Below, one piece after another: positions 6,789-12,293 of a stretch of DNA of 12,293 bases. The first letter of the stretch is position 1. The number at the start of each line of letters is the position of its first letter. Source of the DNA: CAWIVJ01 sp963839525 (lineage in GTDB: Bacteria; Cyanobacteriota; Vampirovibrionia; Gastranaerophilales; Gastranaerophilaceae); assembly GCA_963839525.1 (NCBI GenBank), contig CAWIVJ010000028.1:1-12293 (forward strand), given 5' to 3'. The notes beneath the pieces are model-generated. The model did not search any database. It worked only from the letters and a program-made list of their open reading frames with translations, and was not told the DNA's origin. Both the position numbers and the translations under genes were made by a program.

Positions 6789-8273
6789 CTATATACTCTC
6801 TTTCCTTAATGCTGCAAAAAGCTTTTTGCGAACTGGGTGAAACCAGAATATCCATACTATAATAACTGCAAATCCGGTCACGCTCAATACTCCCGATATC
6901 ACAGATCCCCCGACAGAATAGATTCGGTTAAATATCATAAAATTAAAAACCGTGCATAGTATGCTTGCCGTTATGAGCATCCGACTGCTGGGGGGGAATA
7001 AGAACGACAGGGGCCGCTGATTTTCCAGCAGGTAGGCAATTGTGATGATCATACTGCCCGCAGAAAGGGAAAAAACCCACCCGGCAACGACACCGTATGC
7101 TCCGAAAAGGTAACCCAACAATAGGTTCAGGGCGATGTTCATGCTGCCGATAGTAATGTGACTGATCGTATTCCACCTTAAACGACCAATCCCCAAAAAA
7201 ATAAAATATGCCGGCGTATTGAGTGTATTGATTAGCCATCCGACAGAGAGCATGATTGCAAACAGAACAAAAGCCGGCTCAACTCTTCCCAGCCAGATGT
7301 CTGAAATCGCCGGAACCATCAGGATAACGGTCATATAAAGCGGAATGCCCAGGAACAAGAAAATCTCATAGGTATCTGCAAAATATCCAAATATCCTGCG
7401 CGGTGCTTTTTCCTTCAAATCTGCAATTACCGGTACGACGACTTGGTTCGCAGACACGAGCAGACCTCTGCATTGAAGGATCATCCGGTTGGCCATTTCG
7501 TAATATCCCGTCATGGCCAGACCGCCGAATTTACTTAGGATTATCTTGGTCGTTGGTTCGTATAGCATTCCGACAATCATGGCGGTCTGGACATTTGCCC
7601 CGTAGGTCAGCATTTCTTTAAACCGAGAAAGTCGCCAGTGTATTGGAATATTCGGCAGAAACTCGAACTCAATTTTGAGAAACATCCAGGAAACTACAAG
7701 ATTGAAAATCGATTGAATCAGGTAAGCCCACGCCACACCGGCCAGCCCCAGCCGCGGAACCCAAAAATATGCGCTCAGTAATAGCACAATATTACTTGAT
7801 ATCACCAGCACACTTCTACGATCGTATCGCTGGCATCCCTCCAGGGATGAAAGAAATATCCCTGAAACAGAGTTGCTCCATAAGGATGCCATCGCAATAG
7901 GAATGATACCTGTAGCCATGCCGATCGCTGTTTCTGGAAGAATATAATTCAAAAGCAGTATGATAGCGGGATACGTAACGAAAAGGAAGATGCCTACAGA
8001 ACAAGCAATGGTTAAGGCGCCTGTTTGGATTACTTCACTGACAGCATGCGTATCGGACAAACTCAGGTATTTAGAAACAAATTTCACCATTCCCCCGCTA
8101 AGACCAATTTCTCCAATTTTATTAGCAGAGGCTGCGGATAGAACTACGGACCATATTCCAAACTGTTCGATGCCAATGGACCTGACGAGAAAACGGTAGA
8201 GGAAGAAAAGAACTGTCGCGCTGACAGCAACTTGAAAAACTGAAAATAGTGCATTTCTTATTACAGGCCGCAT
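6789..8273 (-). CDS. wzx: Polysaccharide repeat-unit flippase Wzx (MOP superfamily)
   Basis: A 494-residue membrane protein with about 12-14 hydrophobic segments throughout and a short basic cytoplasmic tail (FWFHPVRKKLFAALRKESI). It belongs to the RfbX/Polysacc_synt group of MOP exporters, which move undecaprenyl-pyrophosphate-linked repeat units across the inner membrane. Typical features are the N-terminal block from RNALFSVFQVAVSATVLFF to SIGIEQFGIWSVVLSAASA (residues 6-50), GLSGGMVKFVSKYL (57-70), and the central loop TYGANVQTAMIVGMLYEPTTK, where Wzx proteins re-enter the membrane. ATG is at 8271-8273; AAGGAG lies 15 bases upstream, farther than usual, but no other start in frame is closer. 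The gene ends 151 bases before Wzy. Length and topology are normal, with no sign of damage. By eye its GC is nearer half than that of the genes to its right. Confidence 0.92.
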   Translation of the reverse strand: MRPVIRNALFSVFQVAVSATVLFFLYRFLVRSIGIEQFGIWSVVLSAASANKIGEIGLSGGMVKFVSKYLSLSDTHAVSEVIQTGALTIACSVGIFLFVTYPAIILLLNYILPETAIGMATGIIPIAMASLWSNSVSGIFLSSLEGCQRYDRRSVLVISSNIVLLLSAYFWVPRLGLAGVAWAYLIQSIFNLVVSWMFLKIEFEFLPNIPIHWRLSRFKEMLTYGANVQTAMIVGMLYEPTTKIILSKFGGLAMTGYYEMANRMILQCRGLLVSANQVVVPVIADLKEKAPRRIFGYFADTYEIFLFLGIPLYMTVILMVPAISDIWLGRVEPAFVLFAIMLSVGWLINTLNTPAYFIFLGIGRLRWNTISHITIGSMNIALNLLLGYLFGAYGVVAGWVFSLSAGSMIITIAYLLENQRPLSFLFPPSSRMLITASILCTVFNFMIFNRIYSVGGSVISGVLSVTGFAVIIVWIFWFHPVRKKLFAALRKESI

Positions 8274-8305
8274 TGCTATGTTTAACTGCTCCTTAAATTT
8301 TTCGG

Positions 8306-8391
8306 TATTAACCCGGCAATTAATAAACCGTCATTCCGGCCGTAGCGACATGAAGAAAAATATTGTCTTATATTTAATTGCCGGTTTAATA
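8306..8391. repeat. 86-bp segment bounded by an 18-bp inverted repeat
   Basis: The left arm 8306-8323 (TATTAACCCGGCAATTAA) and the right arm 8374-8391 (TTAATTGCCGGTTTAATA) are inverted copies with one mismatch, which would be a G-U pair in RNA. The 50-base interior carries TCATTCCGGCCG, similar to the ends of REP/MITE-type bacterial repeats. It lies 33 bases before the Wzx start and about 180 bases after the FkbM stop. It could be a miniature mobile element, or an mRNA stem that shields or separates messages. The long loop and lack of a T-run argue against a plain terminator. Confidence 0.5.
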
Positions 8392-8570
8392 ATTTCAATA
8401 AATCTGCGTCGATCACATGGAGTTAATCAACTCGATTGCTGGCTGTTTTAAATTGCACCTGTGCCGTTAAACGTGAAAAGGGTTGTGGTAAAGGCCCTGA
8501 TTGGCGAAAATTAAATCCAAAACAATGCAGAAAATGTTTGATGTTCTTTACTGGTCCAGGTATCAAGGCA
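8392..8570. other. Unexplained stretch between fkbM and wzx, open on both strands
   Basis: About 180 bases after the FkbM stop have no assigned function. On the minus strand one frame stays open from inside fkbM to TAA at 8423-8425 and reads FNFRQSGPLPQPFSRLTAQV in part. On the plus strand a TTG-started frame at 8436 gives a Cys-rich stretch with CTC, CGKGPDW and CRKC, but it then runs antisense into fkbM, so it is probably not a gene. A small hairpin GAGTT-AATC-AACTC is at 8421-8434. It may be a decayed gene end or part of a dispersed repeat together with the neighbouring inverted repeat. Confidence 0.3.
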
Positions 8571-9437
8571 TCATGCTTGTTTGTGGCAAAAAACATTGGC
8601 ACCGTGTGCGAGTGTGTCGAAATCTCTAATTTGCTCCGGCTCTCCACCATTGCCGGTTTGAAAAAAACGCCTGAAGCCGATCGACTCCAAAGCTCCTATG
8701 AGAGACTGCTGGTCGTATCCAAACGCATTTGAAGTTTCGATGTTGATTTCAAATAACATCCAGAGATCTTTCTGGGTACGAAAAAAGTTTATCCCACCTT
8801 CAAGCACGTTCAATTCCGCCCCTTCCACATCCAATTTGACAAAACGAACTTGCTTTCCCCGAAGATAGTTGCGAGCATATTCGTCAAGTGTTTTCACCTG
8901 AATCGAAAATGGGCACCCATCACTCCTTCCCAGGTTCGAAAGAGATGCATGACTGTGGGGGAGGCCTTCAAAAAGATAAATTTGAGCAGTTGTTTCTTCA
9001 TGTCCAAGGGCAAAATTATTAACAATTATGTTACTCTCTAACTGGTTTAAACGGATGTTATATCGCAATTCTTCCAAAATTGAGGGAACCGGTTCAAAGG
9101 CATGCACTTCGCCATTTGAGCCGCACAGTCTTGAACAAAGCGTGGTGTACCAGCCAAAATTTGCACCAATATCAAGAACGGCACAACCCGGCTTGACAAT
9201 TCGCTCTATAAACAGGGACTCATTTTTTTCAAAATATCCGGTAAAATACAGGCGGTCATAGGTTCGATCGTACAAATCAATATGAAATTTCCTTGCGTCA
9301 TAGGCTGCAGAAATCAAGTCATGCGAATGCGGTTTCGCATTTCTGTATAGCTTGAGCAGAAAAGTTTTTAACCTCTCCTTAGCGAAAAAATGCTTACTCA
9401 GATAAACGGACCGTATCAAGGTAAATAATAATTTCAT
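8571..9437 (-). CDS. FkbM-family SAM-dependent methyltransferase (proximal to wzx)
   Basis: A 288-residue class I methyltransferase of the FkbM family, expected to O-methylate a sugar of the repeat unit. The SAM-binding motif I is VLDIGANFGWY (87-97), followed by the acidic FEPVP at 114-118, NNFALG (140-145), and the family block VKLDVEGAELNVLEGG (200-215). The first 80 residues form a helical N-terminal extension (KLLFTLIRSVYLSKHFFAK onward) common in this family. ATG is at 9435-9437 with AAGGAG at 9450-9455, 12 bases away. The 121-base gap separating it from the GT2 gene upstream shows no hairpin or gene. It shares only the family motifs with the other FkbM protein in the window, so the two are unlikely to be recent duplicates. 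The methyl acceptor is unknown. Confidence 0.88.
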   Translation of the reverse strand: MKLLFTLIRSVYLSKHFFAKERLKTFLLKLYRNAKPHSHDLISAAYDARKFHIDLYDRTYDRLYFTGYFEKNESLFIERIVKPGCAVLDIGANFGWYTTLCSRLCGSNGEVHAFEPVPSILEELRYNIRLNQLESNIIVNNFALGHEETTAQIYLFEGLPHSHASLSNLGRSDGCPFSIQVKTLDEYARNYLRGKQVRFVKLDVEGAELNVLEGGINFFRTQKDLWMLFEINIETSNAFGYDQQSLIGALESIGFRRFFQTGNGGEPEQIRDFDTLAHGANVFCHKQA

Positions 9438-9558
9438 TTGGAATTCTTGCTCCTTAGGGCAATTAATATTATAAGGAGAGATTGCGTTTTGTTAGGTTTT
9501 GAGAATGCAGAGAACAGCAGGCTAAGTACACTGGCAAAAGCGATGCTAATAACTCTCT

Positions 9559-10398
9559 TTATTTACTTTTATAGAATGTCCCACCAAGAAAAGAATGTGA
9601 GCGCTGCAAACGTCGATTCCGCATGGCGCGCCATGGCTTTCCGAGGAACGTCCTGCTGAAAAGATTGCGGACAAAAAGATAGATCCGATTGATCTCTGCC
9701 ACAGCCGTCGGTAATGCTCGTGTTTCAATTTGAGCCCGCTTTAAATCAATCAAACCCTTTTTTATGTCATTTTTTGATTGGCCGCCGTCGCGCATACAGC
9801 TAACCACGACCGGGACAAATTGTAAGTCGATTCGCGGTCCCCCCCTGAGGAAGTGTTCATAATCCATAATCGTGTGATACCCAAGGTTAAAAAGACCGAC
9901 TTTTTTGAAATAATTTCTATTTGTAAAAGCGGCTTGATGCGGAATGATTGCTTTAAACCTCAGTTCGTTCCATGTAAAAGGCTTGCCGTGAGGACCACTT
10001 TTGAATCGCGGGTTGCGTTCTCTCGTCATTAACATGATCTGCCCCATGACCACATCGGCAGTGGGCCAGGTCTTTAAAAAGTGGGACATTCGGCTTAGTA
10101 CTGTCGAACCGGCCAGAAAATCATCGGAATTCAGGAAAAGTAGCCACTTACCACAACTGTTTTCGATGCCCATATTAAAGGCGTCTGCAAGTCCATTGTC
10201 AACCCGGGAGTGCCAGTAGGAAATCCGGTTTTGATGTTTTTTAATGATGTCGACGGTTCCGTCATCAGACCCTCCGTCAATCACTACATACTCGAAATCC
10301 GTAAAATCCTGACTCATGACACTTTTCATGCAACATTCTATGTATTCTACACTTTTGTAACATACGGTTACTACAGTAATTAAAGGTCTACTACTCAT
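9559..10398 (-). CDS. GT2-family glycosyltransferase
   Basis: A 279-residue GT-A fold, inverting glycosyltransferase of family 2, similar in outline to WcaA/WcaE-type enzymes. It starts ITVVTVCYKS (7-16), has the donor-binding VIDGGSDDGT (39-48), GLADAFNMGIENSCGKWLLF (69-88), and the metal-binding NSDD (90-93), the DXD equivalent. Next come PHQAAF (153-158) and MDYEHFLRG (178-186), the region that normally supplies the catalytic base. The basic C-terminus (KPWRAMRNRRLQRS) may lie against the membrane. ATG at 10396-10398 is preceded by GGAG seven bases away. It lies between two FkbM methyltransferases, which suggests that the sugar it adds, or its neighbour, is methylated. All core motifs are intact; the sugar cannot be predicted. 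Confidence 0.92.
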   Translation of the reverse strand: MSSRPLITVVTVCYKSVEYIECCMKSVMSQDFTDFEYVVIDGGSDDGTVDIIKKHQNRISYWHSRVDNGLADAFNMGIENSCGKWLLFLNSDDFLAGSTVLSRMSHFLKTWPTADVVMGQIMLMTRERNPRFKSGPHGKPFTWNELRFKAIIPHQAAFTNRNYFKKVGLFNLGYHTIMDYEHFLRGGPRIDLQFVPVVVSCMRDGGQSKNDIKKGLIDLKRAQIETRALPTAVAEINRIYLFVRNLFSRTFLGKPWRAMRNRRLQRSHSFLGGTFYKSK

Positions 10399-10494
10399 AA
10401 AATCTCCACAACAGCTTTTTTATTAAGCATATTTTTTTTTACCGACAGGTGTGCTTGCGGTCAGCTGAATACTGATGATCGTTCGCGGTCAACA

Positions 10495-11238
10495 TTAAAC
10501 AGATTTCTTTATAAAAACTGCATCGAAATAGGAAACATAGCCTTCATTGTTGTAACTCTGTTCCAAATTGCCGGAGTAATGAAAATTGCTTTTTATAAGC
10601 AATTGTATTAGTTCATCAAAAGATGTCTGGTCGTGATAAAACGAATCCAAATTCACTTCAATCATCAAAGCGCTTGCCTTATTAAGTATCTTTTCACCAC
10701 CACGGATTACCCTATCTTCATATCCCTGCACGTCAATTTTAATGAAAATGTCCGGCTGCGCTTTATCTGCCAGATCACTCATTATGTTATCCAGCGTATT
10801 TATCTTAATAGGGATTTGCTTTTTTGCCCGAGTATTCGGATAGGCTTCCCTTAATAATTTGGTTGCCGGTAAGATTGACGATGAGGGGTTATGGTCCAAA
10901 TGTAAATAAATTTTTTCCTCGCCTTTTTTATCTCCAATAGCAATATTAAAAACCAGAGGTCTTTTTTTTTCAATTTTTCCTGCCCACGCTTCTAATTGTT
11001 TGAATTGATCGGGAAGCGGTTCAAAACATATAAGTTGTGCTTCAGGAAATATACTCGAAACATACCGGGCGAATTGGCCAGTATTCGCACCTATATCGAG
11101 AATAGTTTTAATAGGAAGAGAACCTATACCTATAAATGTCCGCATAGGGCTGTTGTTTAAGCGTACAATATCAAAACCACAAGCATTAATACTTTTCCTA
11201 ATCAACTTAATACTCTTTTCTTTAATAATTTTATACAA
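10495..11238 (-). CDS. FkbM-family SAM-dependent methyltransferase (distal)
   Basis: A 247-residue FkbM methyltransferase, likely an O-methyltransferase acting on a sugar of the polysaccharide. Motif I is TILDIGANTGQF (45-56), the acidic position is in CFEPLP (71-76), and the family block is IFIKIDVQGYEDRVIRGG (164-181), followed by ALMIEVNLDSFY. It is shorter at the N-terminus than the other FkbM protein here. I chose TTG at 11236-11238: it is preceded by GGAGA at 11248-11252 (nine-base spacing), no ATG or GTG occurs in frame between it and motif I except Met-32, and the frame upstream has no better start before a stop. The gene is AT-rich, like the epimerase before it (124-base gap), and differs in composition from wzx. 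The acceptor sugar is unknown. Confidence 0.88.
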   Translation of the reverse strand: MYKIIKEKSIKLIRKSINACGFDIVRLNNSPMRTFIGIGSLPIKTILDIGANTGQFARYVSSIFPEAQLICFEPLPDQFKQLEAWAGKIEKKRPLVFNIAIGDKKGEEKIYLHLDHNPSSSILPATKLLREAYPNTRAKKQIPIKINTLDNIMSDLADKAQPDIFIKIDVQGYEDRVIRGGEKILNKASALMIEVNLDSFYHDQTSFDELIQLLIKSNFHYSGNLEQSYNNEGYVSYFDAVFIKKSV

Positions 11239-11247
11239 TCTATATTG

Positions 11248-11252
11248 TCTCC
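11248..11252 (-). promoter_or_regulatory. Shine-Dalgarno site deciding the TTG start of the distal fkbM
   Basis: GGAGA on the minus strand, nine bases before TTG 11238. No ATG or GTG is available in frame upstream before a stop codon, so this spacing supports TTG as the real start. Confidence 0.5.
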
Positions 11253-11362
11253 ATATTTGACAGCCAAATCTATTAGGTAGTTAAAAAAATCTTCATCAAA
11301 GTCATCTTAATGAATTTTCTGAGTCCTTTTCCTTGGGCTTCTTAGCTCTATCAAGTGTTCTT

Positions 11363-12293
11363 TTAGTAAGACAGATTTGGATTACGATCTTTTTGATAAT
11401 TCGTTAAATACCACTCAGTAAACTTTCCCAATTCTCTTTCGATTGTAATAGTCTTTTCAAAACCCATTCTTAATAGTTTATCGCAACTATAATAGCGTTG
11501 CGTTTGGGTCATAGGCCTTCTCAATATCTTTAAAAGCATGCCTAGCAAAAACGCAGGGAACGGGATTCGGAAAGCAGGGTACTTTTTTTTGTTCAATTTT
11601 TGTAACAAAACCGTTTCTATGTCGATATAGTTATTATGAGGGTTGTTATCATCTGAAATAATAAATATTTCATGATTCATATCAGTATGTCTCTCACAAA
11701 GGAACATTATGGCGCTGATTACATTATCAAGACAAACCAGGTTCATCCTTCTTTTCCCGGACAAACAGGCTCTAATATAATTAAAAAACATATGGCCATT
11801 CATTAGACTATCTGCAAGCTTAATCAAATTTTTACCACCAGGTCCAAATACTGCTGTTGGTCGCAATATTGCCAGTTCAAAATTGTTATGCGCGGCATTG
11901 GTCAAATGTTTTTCAATCTTTAATTTGGTTATATCGTAATCTGTTCTAGCCACGCCAAGCGTGCCTTCCATGATAATTTTACTATTGGTATGGCCAACGA
12001 CTGTGGCAGTACTGCAATGAACAAGTCTTTTAATTTTTTTATGCTTACAGATATCCGAAAGGTTTTTAATCGCCAGCAAATTGTTTGCCTGGGATTCATT
12101 GTCCATGTAAGCAAGATTAACAACTGTGCATCCGGGTATGAGCAATTTTTCCAATGTTTCGATACGAAAAAGAGTCCCCTTGAAGACAGTTGTGTTGGCA
12201 ATATTTTTAAAAAGCTGAATGTTTTCTTCTTTTTGTATCAGAACGCGTACCTTTAATTTTTTTCTGTTGGAAATTTTTTTTACAAGATTTTTA
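11363..12293 (-). CDS. NAD-dependent epimerase/dehydratase, extended SDR (5' end beyond window)
   Basis: The frame is open from TAA at 11363-11365 to the right edge, about 310 codons, so the start and the GxxGxxG nucleotide-binding loop lie outside the window. What remains begins just past that loop: VRVLIQKEENIQLF is the usual second strand and TLEKLLIPGCTVVNLAY the region before the cofactor. Then come CSTATVVGH with the catalytic Ser/Thr, DYDITKLKIEK with YxxxK, LRPTAVFGPGG, and GKRRMNLVCLDNVISAIMFL, typical of GalE-like nucleotide-sugar or lipid-linked sugar epimerases. A TTG at 12154 could serve as a start, but coding similarity continues upstream of it, so it is internal. Its likely role is to supply or epimerise a sugar of the repeat unit, possibly like the undecaprenyl-PP-GlcNAc 4-epimerase Gnu; the substrate is not determined. 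AT-rich, like the fkbM that follows. Confidence 0.85.
   Translation of the reverse strand, partial: KNLVKKISNRKKLKVRVLIQKEENIQLFKNIANTTVFKGTLFRIETLEKLLIPGCTVVNLAYMDNESQANNLLAIKNLSDICKHKKIKRLVHCSTATVVGHTNSKIIMEGTLGVARTDYDITKLKIEKHLTNAAHNNFELAILRPTAVFGPGGKNLIKLADSLMNGHMFFNYIRACLSGKRRMNLVCLDNVISAIMFLCERHTDMNHEIFIISDDNNPHNNYIDIETVLLQKLNKKKYPAFRIPFPAFLLGMLLKILRRPMTQTQRYYSCDKLLRMGFEKTITIERELGKFTEWYLTNYQKDRNPNLSY

Noticed and set aside
8423..8650. 75-residue minus-strand frame overlapping the 3' end of fkbM
   Set aside because: Its first part is the shadow of fkbM in another frame; only the tail beyond 8570 is unexplained and is reported separately as a stretch, not a gene.
8436..8732. 98-residue Cys-rich plus-strand frame (CxC, CxxC) that could suggest a zinc ribbon
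   Set aside because: It starts with TTG without a ribosome site, opposes all other genes, and more than half of it is antisense to a well-supported fkbM.
10430..10465. Possible terminator: imperfect ACCG/CGGT stem beside a homopolymer run between fkbM and GT2
   Set aside because: The stem has two mismatches and the run is A, not T, on the transcribed (minus) strand; on the plus strand the T-run lies on the wrong side.

Overview
The window is the interior of a surface-polysaccharide (O-antigen or capsule) gene cluster of the Wzx/Wzy type from a Gram-negative bacterium. Every gene I can support lies on the minus strand, so transcription runs from the right end to the left end. The style of the dehydratase/reductase/WbuB block, the moderate GC and the two FkbM genes recall Desulfobacterota (Geobacter- or Desulfo-type) clusters, but no housekeeping gene is present to fix the taxon, so that is a guess.

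In the direction of transcription: a sugar-nucleotide SDR epimerase/dehydratase running off the right edge (11363-12293); an FkbM methyltransferase (10495-11238); a GT2 glycosyltransferase (9559-10398); a second FkbM methyltransferase (8571-9437); a 297-base gap holding an 18-bp inverted repeat and an unexplained stretch; the Wzx flippase (6789-8273); the Wzy polymerase (5159-6637); a GT4 glycosyltransferase overlapping Wzy by 14 bases (4039-5172); a tiny relic of a WbuB-type gene start (3993-4041); an ElyC-like envelope protein (3196-3969); an intact WbuB-type GT4 (1777-3003); an RmlD-type reductase broken by a single-base frameshift (904-1774); and a soluble UDP-GlcNAc 4,6-dehydratase/5-epimerase running off the left edge (1-907).

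Taken together, the left block should make a UDP-2-acetamido-2,6-dideoxy-L-hexose (L-FucNAc, or L-RhaNAc/L-QuiNAc) that the WbuB-type enzyme attaches. Three glycosyltransferases, two O-methyltransferases and the epimerase build and decorate a repeat unit on undecaprenyl phosphate; Wzx flips it and Wzy polymerises it. The initiating transferase, the 2-epimerase and Wzz are not in the window. The cluster looks assembled by piecewise exchange: GC falls by eye from about half in the wbuB and wzx parts to roughly a third in elyC, the distal FkbM gene and the right-end epimerase, and there is one gene relic and one frameshifted gene. I see no CRISPR array, tRNA, rRNA, intact insertion sequence or defence system. 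The most notable items are the frameshifted reductase, the WbuB-start relic in front of elyC, and the inverted repeat plus unexplained stretch between fkbM and wzx.
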